From positions 1-6,050 of the forward strand of contig RZZF01000118.1 of NCBI GenBank assembly GCA_009929975.1: 6,050 nt of DNA, written 5' to 3'. The stretch is from Clostridia bacterium (GTDB lineage: Bacteria > Bacillota > Clostridia > Saccharofermentanales > UBA5734). The notes below the pieces were generated by a model. That model saw only the letters and a list, made by a program, of their open reading frames with translations, searched no databases and was not told the DNA's origin. A program made the translations under genes and the position numbers. Shown here one piece after another: positions 1 to 6,034 of this stretch; position 1 is the first letter of the stretch; every line of letters begins with the position of its first letter.

Positions 1-1200
1 GATTACACCGCGATTAAATCACAGATTCCGACCGGATTTGAGAGTGCCGAGCGAATCAAGCGGCAGAAACTGCGGATCATGCAGATGCTCGGTGCGACTG
101 AAGCACAATGGCAGGATTATCACTGGCAGCTGGGTCATCGTTTCACGACCGCTGAAGATCTCGCCAAGGTGATTGATCTGAGTGAAGACGAGTATAAAGA
201 GATTCAACAGGTGTCTGAGAAATACCGATTCGCAATCTCACCTTACTATCTGTCGCTGATCGACCCACATGACCCCAACTGTCCGATCCGGCTGCAGTCC
301 GTACCGACATTGTCAGAAATGGACCCTGCAGGCGAACTCGACCCCATGGATGAAGCGGGCTCCAGCCCGACCCCGTGTGTAACACGACGCTACCCCGATC
401 GCCTGATCATCAAGGTGACCAACCAGTGCGGCATGTACTGCCGCTTCTGTCAGCGGCGACGCTTGATCGGCGAGCAGGATCATCACGCCGATCGTCAGAC
501 GATCGACAAAGCGATCGACTATGTTGCCAGTCAGCCGGAGATTCGTGACGTTCTGATTACCGGTGGAGACGCGCTCATGCTCAGCGATCGTCAGCTCGAT
601 GATATTCTGACCCGTCTGCGCGCGATCGACCATGTCGAAATCATCCGCCTTGGATCCCGCACACCAGTTACACTGCCGCAGCGAATCACCCCGCAGCTGA
701 CCACCATGCTGAAAAAGCATCACCCACTTTATGTCAATACACATTTCAATTCGCCGGCCGAAATAACACCCGATGCCGAACGGGCCTGTACACTACTGGC
801 AGACGCAGGAATTCCTCTTGGCAACCAGATGGTGCTGCTCGCCGGGGTCAATAACGATAAATATGTCGTACGCAAACTGAATCAGCAGCTGCTGCGCCTG
901 AGAGTGAAACCATATTACATTTTCCACGCCAAACAGGTACGCGGCACCTCACGATTCTGGGTACGGCTCGAGGAAGGGCTGGAAATCATGGAATCTCTGC
1001 GCGGCTATACATCAGGTCTGGCGATTCCGACCTATATTGTCAACGGAACCGGTGGACTGGGCAAAACACCGCTGCTGCCCAATTACCTGCTGTACATCGG
1101 CAAAAACAAGGCCATATTCCGTAACTGGGAGGGCGACACCTTCGAAATTAAAAACGACTTCGCACCGCACGATATCGCCATGAACCAGGACGACACCTGA
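1..1200 (+). CDS. eam: Glutamate 2,3-aminomutase (KamA-family radical SAM/PLP enzyme), 5'-truncated by the window edge
   Basis: Predicted to interconvert L-glutamate and beta-glutamate by S-adenosylmethionine radical chemistry with pyridoxal phosphate, in the cytoplasm. The frame is open from base 1, so the true start lies upstream; 399 residues are visible and, from memory of family length, only a few dozen are missing. The methionine at 79 is internal, because the residues before it (IPTGF and following) resemble the family's N-terminal part. The radical SAM cluster motif CGMYCRFC has its cysteines at bases 427, 439 and 448 and is followed by the conserved QRRR. The PLP-binding lysine is in GTGGLGKTPLLPNY (Lys codon 1063-1065). 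The two positions that are Asp293 and Asp330 in clostridial lysine 2,3-aminomutase are Lys (codon 931-933) and Asn (codon 1042-1044) here, exactly 37 residues apart as in the family. Lys/Asn is the pair reported for glutamate 2,3-aminomutase. The motif PYYIFHAK also fits that enzyme. It ends at TGA 1198-1200. The alternative, lysine or another amino acid as substrate, is less likely. Confidence 0.88.
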   Translation, partial: DYTAIKSQIPTGFESAERIKRQKLRIMQMLGATEAQWQDYHWQLGHRFTTAEDLAKVIDLSEDEYKEIQQVSEKYRFAISPYYLSLIDPHDPNCPIRLQSVPTLSEMDPAGELDPMDEAGSSPTPCVTRRYPDRLIIKVTNQCGMYCRFCQRRRLIGEQDHHADRQTIDKAIDYVASQPEIRDVLITGGDALMLSDRQLDDILTRLRAIDHVEIIRLGSRTPVTLPQRITPQLTTMLKKHHPLYVNTHFNSPAEITPDAERACTLLADAGIPLGNQMVLLAGVNNDKYVVRKLNQQLLRLRVKPYYIFHAKQVRGTSRFWVRLEEGLEIMESLRGYTSGLAIPTYIVNGTGGLGKTPLLPNYLLYIGKNKAIFRNWEGDTFEIKNDFAPHDIAMNQDDT

Positions 1201-1229
1201 TCCGCCCAACCATTCCCCGCCCCGCCAGC

Positions 1230-1272
1230 GTCCAGTTCATGAATGGTGTCAGACACCATTCACGGACTGGAC
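1230..1272. repeat. 43-base near-perfect palindrome (possible REP-like element, operator or weak terminator)
   Basis: The left arm (1230-1250) and right arm (1252-1272) are 21 bases each around a single A at 1251. Nineteen of 21 positions pair; the exceptions are one T/G and one A/C opposition. The inner 11 pairs, TGAATGGTGTC and GACACCATTCA, are perfect. It starts 29 bases after the aminomutase stop codon. As RNA it would fold into a long hairpin with almost no loop, followed by only a short T run (ATTTTATG), so it would be an untypical rho-independent terminator. The core recurs at 1345, which points to a repeat family or a protein-binding site rather than a chance fold. Confidence 0.85.
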
Positions 1273-1344
1273 ATTTTATGTTCACGGCTCGTTCATGAAT
1301 AAGTTGATCTGACGATCGATATTTCAACCGGCTGATTTCACGTT

Positions 1345-1376
1345 TGGTGTCAGACACCGTTCAGAACACCGTTCAC
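1345..1376. repeat. Second, decayed copy of the palindrome core plus a duplicated flank
   Basis: The 14 bases TGGTGTCAGACACC (1345-1358) are identical to 1244-1257, and the next bases match too except for A/G at one site (ATTCA versus GTTCA). Outside the core the arms no longer pair, so only GGTGTC-A-GACACC is still palindromic. The ten bases ACACCGTTCA at 1354-1363 are repeated directly at 1366-1375, which looks like a half-copy. The second half-copy runs into the -35 box of the promoter that follows. Confidence 0.75.
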
Positions 1377-1400
1377 AAATCGATGGCTTCGGAGTATAAT
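1372..1400 (+). promoter_or_regulatory. Sigma-A/sigma-70 type promoter for the downstream operon
   Basis: The -35 box is TTCACA (1372-1377; five of six match TTGACA) and the -10 box is a perfect TATAAT (1395-1400), with a 17-base spacer, the optimum. Transcription would start near 1407, giving a leader of about 225 bases before the acyltransferase gene. The palindrome core centred on 1352 lies about 55 bases upstream of that start, a normal distance for an activator site. Confidence 0.7.
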
Positions 1401-1490
1401 CACAGAAAACTTATTGGTTTGATTGTCAAATAATTAATCAGTTATGAATGTTGCTGTAAGTTGAGCGGGCACAAGTCACGATTGATCGGT

Positions 1491-1496
1491 TATAAT
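1491..1496 (+). promoter_or_regulatory. Possible second promoter (-10 box only)
   Basis: This is a perfect TATAAT in AT-rich DNA. No good -35 box stands 16-18 bases upstream: the best candidate, TTGAGC at 1461, is 24 bases away, and there is no TGn extension. It could be a weak or activator-dependent promoter, or chance. Confidence 0.25.
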
Positions 1497-1550
1497 GAAT
1501 CCATGTGTCATTGTTGTAATGGCAATGAAAAAAATTCTGAGGGCAGCATC

Positions 1551-1592
1551 GGCTGATCATCCGGTCGATCATGAATGAAAAGCCGGTCAGCC
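1551..1592 (+). other. Imperfect hairpin in the presumed 5' leader
   Basis: GGCTGA (1551-1556) can pair with TCAGCC (1587-1592), and CCGG (1561-1564) with CCGG (1583-1586). There is a 4-base bulge on the left side and an 18-base loop. No T run follows, so it is not an intrinsic terminator. It lies about 30 bases before the Shine-Dalgarno site. A structural or regulatory role is only a guess, and no known riboswitch class is recognised. Confidence 0.25.
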
Positions 1593-1622
1593 AATGAAAA
1601 TTGCTTGCAGCTGGTCATGAAC

Positions 1623-1628
1623 AGGAGG
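1623..1628 (+). promoter_or_regulatory. Shine-Dalgarno site that decides a GTG start
   Basis: The full consensus AGGAGG is followed by four bases and then GTG at 1633. An ATG at 1631 overlaps it but is followed at once by the stop TGA, so it cannot be the start of the long frame. The next in-frame ATG, at 1693, has no comparable site and would remove 20 residues of the N-terminal hydrophobic segment. Confidence 0.75.
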
Positions 1629-1632
1629 ATAT

Positions 1633-3051
1633 GTGAAATATCTACGCCATCGTATTGTATTTTTTCTGCTGAGCCCTGTCTTTGATCTATACATGCGTCT
1701 TTCCTATCATTATCAGCGAGCGCCGCGTTCTGCCTCGCTCAAGCGTGGCGCGAAATTCATTCTGGCCAATCATAACTGCAATCTGGACCCGTTCATGATC
1801 GCGGCCAGCTTCAATGAACCCATCTACTTTGTTGCCAGCGATCATCTGTTCCGCAAAGGCTGGATCAGCGCCATCATCCGCTTTCTCGTCGCGCCGATTC
1901 CTATCGTCAAATCCCAGATTGATCTACGCACCCTGCGTACGATCCGCGAGACACTGGCTGCTGATCGCGTGGTCTGTCTTTTCCCTGAAGGCAACCGATC
2001 ATTCAGTGGCCGAACCGGCCACATCTCACCGGCCACCGGAAAGCTTGTACGCCAGTTGAAATGTCCACTGGTTCTCTACCGCATTCATGGCGGCTATCTG
2101 TCTACCCCACGCTGGGCAAGCAAGCGGCGAAAAGGCAGGATGCATGGCGAGATCGCCCGTATCCTCACGGCTGAAGAGCTTGCCGGAATGAGACCGCAAG
2201 ATATCCAGACCATCATTGAGGAAACACTGTATGTTGATGCCTATGAACATCAGCGGCAGCTGGAGCAGCCTGTTGCGTTCCGGGGTCCGGCCTTGGCCGA
2301 ACACCTTGAACGTACATTGTTTGTCTGTCCTTCCTGCCACGGCATCGATACGCTCCACAGCCATGATGACCAGTTTGCCTGCCGCTGCGGCTTCTCTGTC
2401 GCCATTGATGTTTACGGATTTTTTCATCCACTGCGCTCAAAAGCCGATGAACTGGCGGTTTCAGATCGAACGTTCGACACCGTCGCCGACTGGGATGCGT
2501 GGCAGATCAACTGGCTTCGCCAATCATATGAGCAGTCATCGTATCAGCAGTCATCGTCCCAGACAGAGGAAATGTCCAATAAGACAGCCACTTCCCATAC
2601 ACAGGATTCATCGCATTTGCAGGCCACATCGCGAGATCCCGGCGCGAAACCATCCGAACCATCGCCTGGTCAACGCTCTGACAAAAATATTGACTGGCCG
2701 CTTGAATGGCTGAATGGATCAGAACCGATCATCCATGATGTGGACCAGTGCATGACACTGACTTCTCGGGCCAGCCACGACCAAAGCATTGGCTGCGGTT
2801 CACTCGCGTTGTTCTCCGACCGGCTGGAATTCAAGCCCAATCCACCGCCATCATCACACTCCGGCGAACCCGGCGATATCCGCTGTTTCCCCTTCAGCCA
2901 GATCAGCCGGATGATCGTACACGGATCGCAAACCCTCCAGTTTTCACTCGATGATCAACAGACCTTTGAAATTCACAGCGCCCATCCGCGCTCAGCTTAT
3001 AAATACACGGTGTTATTCAATTTACTGTCACCCCAACTGAAGAAGCATTGA
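1633..3051 (+). CDS. PlsC-type lysophospholipid acyltransferase with zinc ribbon and C-terminal extension
   Basis: A 472-residue protein starting at GTG. The N-terminal ~220 residues are a glycerolipid acyltransferase domain (PlsC/LPLAT family). The catalytic HX4D motif is at His47-Asp52 (NHNCNLD) and the acceptor-phosphate motif FPEGNR at 117-122, preceded by a hydrophobic N-terminal stretch (about 8-20) that probably sits on the membrane. This family moves an acyl chain onto lysophosphatidate or a related lysolipid at the inner membrane face. After the domain comes a zinc ribbon with Cys232, Cys235, Cys250 and Cys252 (CPSC and CRCG). A Ser/Gln/Thr-rich, probably disordered linker (about 298-350) follows. 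The last ~85 residues, from Gly387, are beta-rich with a pattern resembling PH/GRAM domains (LALFSDRLEF, CFPFSQISRMIV, LQFSLDDQQTFEI); this last call is tentative. A simple PlsC is about 240 residues, so half of this protein is extra. Substrate unknown. It is first in the presumed operon; the next gene starts 37 bases downstream. Confidence 0.8.
   Translation: MKYLRHRIVFFLLSPVFDLYMRLSYHYQRAPRSASLKRGAKFILANHNCNLDPFMIAASFNEPIYFVASDHLFRKGWISAIIRFLVAPIPIVKSQIDLRTLRTIRETLAADRVVCLFPEGNRSFSGRTGHISPATGKLVRQLKCPLVLYRIHGGYLSTPRWASKRRKGRMHGEIARILTAEELAGMRPQDIQTIIEETLYVDAYEHQRQLEQPVAFRGPALAEHLERTLFVCPSCHGIDTLHSHDDQFACRCGFSVAIDVYGFFHPLRSKADELAVSDRTFDTVADWDAWQINWLRQSYEQSSYQQSSSQTEEMSNKTATSHTQDSSHLQATSRDPGAKPSEPSPGQRSDKNIDWPLEWLNGSEPIIHDVDQCMTLTSRASHDQSIGCGSLALFSDRLEFKPNPPPSSHSGEPGDIRCFPFSQISRMIVHGSQTLQFSLDDQQTFEIHSAHPRSAYKYTVLFNLLSPQLKKH
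2531..2557 (+). repeat. 15-base tandem duplication inside the acyltransferase linker
   Basis: AGCAGTCATCGT occurs at 2531-2542 and again at 2546-2557, a period of 15 bases or exactly five codons. The result is the repeated peptide QSSY/QSSS. It keeps the frame and lies in the low-complexity linker, so it looks like replication slippage tolerated in a disordered region. Confidence 0.6.
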
Positions 3052-3088
3052 TCGAGGTAAAAAGCGCTGAGAGAAAGAGGAAATTGAT

Positions 3089-4516
3089 ATGGATTTTTCA
3101 CTGTCCAACACATCCCTGTGGTACATGATCGTTCAGACTGGCATGGTCAGCCTGCTCCTTCTTTTCGGAAATCTGCTGCGCCGCAAAGTCCGGCCGCTGC
3201 GTCGATCGCTGCTGCCGACGGCCGTGATCGCGGGATTCCTCGGACTGGCCCTGCGCAATCTCGACTGGCTGCCGCTGGAGCGCCTCTTTCTCGACGGTGT
3301 GACTTACCATATGACGGCGATCGGGTTCATCGCGCTCAGCCTGCGCATGCCGAGCCGCCATGATCCGGCGATGCAGCATCTCAACCGGCGCGACGGCGTC
3401 CGCAGCGGCATGCTGATCGTCAGCAGCTACCTGATCCAGGGCTTCGTCGGGCTTGTTATCATGATCGTGCTGGCCGGTCTGTTCATTCCTGACCTGTTCA
3501 AAGCCGCAGGACTGCTCCTGCCGCTCGGTTTCGGCCAGGGACCCGGCCAGGCTAATAATATCGGCAGTACCTATCAGCGCGTCTACGGCTTTACCGGCGG
3601 TACGGCTTTCGGTCTGGCGATCGCGACGACCGGCTTTCTCTGGGCCAGCATCGGCGGGATTATCTATCTCAATTACCTGGTGCGCAAAAAAAGAGTTGCC
3701 GCGCGGATCGATCAGGACCTGACGGCCGGCACCGAACCGATCCATGAACCGGTCGCGGACAGCGATGAAATTCCCTTGACGGAAGCGGTTGATAAATCGA
3801 CCATTCAGATCGCTCTCGTTCTGCTTGTCTACTTTCTCGTTTTCCTCTTCTCAGCCGGCATCACCCTGCTGGTGCAAAATGTGCCGCAGCTGAGCGGCCT
3901 GGAAAATACCATCGTCCCACTGATCTGGGGCTTCAATTTCCTGATTGGTTCATCATTCGCCCTCCTGCTGCGCGGCGGACTTTCCCTGCTGCGCCAAAAG
4001 GGCATCATGAAACGGCAGTATACCAACAACTATCTGCTTAACCGTATCTCGGGCACAGCCTTTGACATCATGATCATCACCAGTATCATTTCCATCGAAA
4101 TCGATGATCTCAGCGGCCTGTGGGTGCCCTATCTCGTCCTGACCACCGTCGGCGGAATCGTCACCTTCTTCTATGTCAAATTCGCCGCGAAACGTCTGTT
4201 TCCCTCCTACCAGATGGAAGGCATGCTGTCGATGTACGGCATGATGACCGGTACCGTAAGCACAGGCATCCTGCTCCTGCGCGAAGTCGATCCCGGCTTC
4301 CGCACACCGGCCGCCAACAATCTGGTCATCGGCAGTTCAGTCGCGATCGCCCTGGGTTTTCCTCTGTTGCTGATGGTCGGGCTGGCCCCTCAATCCACCC
4401 TGCTTCTGTACATTACGCTGGCAGCGATTGTCGTTTATTTCTCGATCCTCAACTGGCTGCTCTTCCGCCGCAAAGCTGAAAAAACTGTACATTCTAAGGG
4501 TCAGCCTGAATCATGA
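3089..4516 (+). CDS. GltS-related sodium:solute symporter (ESS family), substrate uncertain
   Basis: A 475-residue polytopic membrane protein, probably taking up an amino-acid-like anion with sodium. About ten hydrophobic segments are seen in two halves, split by a hydrophilic, acidic loop near residues 197-230. Each half has a glycine-rich, probably re-entrant stretch: GFGQGPGQANNIG (147-159), followed by a segment resembling E. coli GltS after its GGHGTG motif, and MYGMMTGTVSTG in the second half. The order of segments and the charged ends (YLVRKKR, RRKAEK) match GltS along its length. It is longer than the ~400-residue E. coli protein, and the His-Gly-Thr of the first motif is replaced by Gln-Gly-Pro, so glutamate should not be assumed. 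The ATG start has AGAGG eight bases upstream (3076-3080). It follows the acyltransferase stop by 37 bases and overlaps the next gene by four bases, implying one transcript and coupled translation. Confidence 0.72.
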   Translation: MDFSLSNTSLWYMIVQTGMVSLLLLFGNLLRRKVRPLRRSLLPTAVIAGFLGLALRNLDWLPLERLFLDGVTYHMTAIGFIALSLRMPSRHDPAMQHLNRRDGVRSGMLIVSSYLIQGFVGLVIMIVLAGLFIPDLFKAAGLLLPLGFGQGPGQANNIGSTYQRVYGFTGGTAFGLAIATTGFLWASIGGIIYLNYLVRKKRVAARIDQDLTAGTEPIHEPVADSDEIPLTEAVDKSTIQIALVLLVYFLVFLFSAGITLLVQNVPQLSGLENTIVPLIWGFNFLIGSSFALLLRGGLSLLRQKGIMKRQYTNNYLLNRISGTAFDIMIITSIISIEIDDLSGLWVPYLVLTTVGGIVTFFYVKFAAKRLFPSYQMEGMLSMYGMMTGTVSTGILLLREVDPGFRTPAANNLVIGSSVAIALGFPLLLMVGLAPQSTLLLYITLAAIVVYFSILNWLLFRRKAEKTVHSKGQPES

Positions 4517-5997
4517 CGCGAGAGCTTGACATCCTCATCGTCGGAGCAGGTGTGGTCGGACTGTCCATCGCCCGACAGATGTCACGGTACAATCTGAGGA
4601 TCGCCGTGGTGGAAAAAGAGCCGGATGTGGCGATGGGCGCGACCAAGGCCAATAGCGCGATCGTCCACGGTGGATATGCCGAGCATCACAAGACGCTCAA
4701 AGGACAGCTTTGTTATGCCGGCCGCCGCCAGTTCGCACAGTTGTGCCGGGACCTGCAGGTCCCTTTCAAGCCCTGTGGCTCACTCGTCGCGACTGAACAG
4801 GAAAATGACCGGCCGCATCTGGAATCACTTCTGGACAATGGGCGTAAAAACGGTCTCGACGATCTCGAGATCATTGGTCAGGACCAGCTGCGCCAACTGG
4901 AGCCTGAAATAAGTCCCCGCATGCGCTATGCCCTCTGGTGCCGCGGTGCCGGCATCTGCTCGCCCTATGAACTGGCAATCGCCCTGGCGGAAAACGCGAT
5001 CGACAACGGCGTTGCTATCTATCTGAATCAGCCGCTGCTGGCCGCCGAATGGCAGCCGGAGCGGCATCGCTTCAGCCTGTCCACACCTGATCATCATTTT
5101 CTTGCGCGCTATGCCATCAACGCGACCGGACTGGCCGCCGCTGAGGTCCGCTCACTGATCGGTGAGCCGCCCTATTCCATCCAGCCACGCAGCGGACAAT
5201 ATCTGCTGATGCAGCGGGGCAGCGGCGACCGTTTGCGTCAGGTTCTCTTTCCGATGCCGGGACCTATGGGCAAAGGAATCCTTGTCGCTCCGACCGTCTA
5301 CGGCAACCTGATTGTCGGTCCCGACGCGCTTGACGCCAATGGTGAAGCCGACCGATCGACGGATCTCGACCGACTGAACGCAATCTGGCTGCAGGCGCGC
5401 CATTCAAACAGCGCGCTCGACCCGAAGGAAATGATCCGCAGTTTCAGCGGAGTTCGCGCGGTTGCCACAACCGATGACTTCATCATCGAAATGAGCTCGA
5501 TACGCGGCTGGATTGATGCCGCCGGTATTCAATCCCCCGGTCTGACTGCCTCTCCGGCAATCGCGGAACGGATCGAAGCCATCATCCGCGATGACGGTCT
5601 TCCGCTGATTAAGAAAGACAACTGGCAGCCGCGGCGGATAGCTGAGGCCGCGATGACGGGACCGCTGCCTTATACCATGCGGGATGCCGCAGATCGGGCC
5701 ACTTGGCCGGACGGACCAGAGCGGATGATCTGTCGCTGTGAACAGGTTGAACAGCAGCGGATCAGCGGACTGTTCCAGCGTGTTCTTCCCGTCCTGACCA
5801 TCGATGCCGTCAAGCGTCGTACGCGGGCCGGGATGGGGATCTGCCAGGGACAGTTCTGCCGTCCGCGGGTCATCGAACAGATCAACCGTTACGGCCAGTT
5901 GTATGACGACAAGACAGACGCCGAGCGGCTCGGTCTGCGTCGAGTCGACCGAACCGCCTGGCTTGCCTGGCTTAAAGAGAACGATGTTCCATCCTGA
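4513..5997 (+). CDS. GlpA-like FAD-dependent oxidoreductase with C-terminal BFD-type [2Fe-2S] domain
   Basis: A 494-residue flavoprotein of the DAO/GlpA superfamily. The N-terminal Rossmann motif is VGAGVVGLSIA (GxGxxG at 11-16), with the ribose-binding acid Glu34 closing the fold (AVVEKE). The FAD-contact segment GATKANSAIVHGGY is at 42-55. The C-terminal flavin motif runs from FSGVR (311-315) to AGIQSPGLTASPA (from 337). The last ~90 residues hold a BFD-like iron-sulfur domain: CRC at Cys407/Cys409 and CQGQFC at Cys444/Cys449. This arrangement is shared by anaerobic glycerol-3-phosphate dehydrogenase subunit A and by many Firmicutes relatives annotated only as FAD oxidoreductases. The donor could be glycerol-3-phosphate, a 2-hydroxy acid or another substrate; the sequence does not decide. 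Its ATG lies inside the symporter stop (ATGA), with a weak AAGGG 12 bases upstream, so translation is probably coupled. Relatives are often followed by a GlpB-like second flavoprotein, which would fit the start at 6035. Confidence 0.82.
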   Translation: MTRELDILIVGAGVVGLSIARQMSRYNLRIAVVEKEPDVAMGATKANSAIVHGGYAEHHKTLKGQLCYAGRRQFAQLCRDLQVPFKPCGSLVATEQENDRPHLESLLDNGRKNGLDDLEIIGQDQLRQLEPEISPRMRYALWCRGAGICSPYELAIALAENAIDNGVAIYLNQPLLAAEWQPERHRFSLSTPDHHFLARYAINATGLAAAEVRSLIGEPPYSIQPRSGQYLLMQRGSGDRLRQVLFPMPGPMGKGILVAPTVYGNLIVGPDALDANGEADRSTDLDRLNAIWLQARHSNSALDPKEMIRSFSGVRAVATTDDFIIEMSSIRGWIDAAGIQSPGLTASPAIAERIEAIIRDDGLPLIKKDNWQPRRIAEAAMTGPLPYTMRDAADRATWPDGPERMICRCEQVEQQRISGLFQRVLPVLTIDAVKRRTRAGMGICQGQFCRPRVIEQINRYGQLYDDKTDAERLGLRRVDRTAWLAWLKENDVPS

Positions 5998-6034
5998 TGG
6001 TGAAACTGAATCGCAGCGACCGGGCCGGAACCAG

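Larger units (their letters stand above)
1201..1632. other. 432-base intergenic region with palindromic repeats, promoter and leader
   Basis: No convincing gene is seen on either strand. From left to right it holds a 43-base palindrome (1230-1272), a second copy of the palindrome core (1345-1363), a 10-base direct repeat of the core's right flank (1354-1363 and 1366-1375), a strong promoter (1372-1400) and a second -10-like TATAAT (1491-1496). An imperfect hairpin (1551-1592) and the Shine-Dalgarno of the next gene (1623-1628) follow. The part after about 1380 is clearly more AT-rich than the flanking genes, as expected of a promoter and leader. Confidence 0.8.

Noticed and set aside
79..81. 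The ATG at 79 as the start of the aminomutase gene
   Set aside because: The frame is open to base 1 and the upstream residues match the family's N-terminal region. There is no Shine-Dalgarno site before 79.
1230..1285. The palindrome as a standard rho-independent terminator
   Set aside because: The hairpin has a single-base centre and extended arms, and is followed by only four consecutive T. The core is repeated at 1345, where no gene end exists. A weak termination effect is still possible.
1148..1357. A 69-codon minus-strand frame across the intergenic palindrome
   Set aside because: It spans the end of the aminomutase and the repeat, and has no domain or visible ribosome site. The palindrome itself explains part of its sequence.
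1519..1578. A 19-codon frame (MAMKKILRAASADHPVDHE) in the leader, considered as a leader peptide
   Set aside because: There is no Shine-Dalgarno site before either ATG, no run of a regulatory amino acid, and no terminator/antiterminator pair after it.
2216..2713. A 165-codon + strand frame inside the acyltransferase gene
   Set aside because: It overlaps the zinc ribbon and linker in another frame, with a composition rich in Arg, His, Pro and Ser and no domain. The main frame carries the conserved motifs.
3098..3745. A 215-codon open frame on the minus strand opposite the symporter gene
   Set aside because: Its product is a low-information, Gln/Asp/Arg-rich mirror of a hydrophobic membrane gene, the expected shadow of such a gene.
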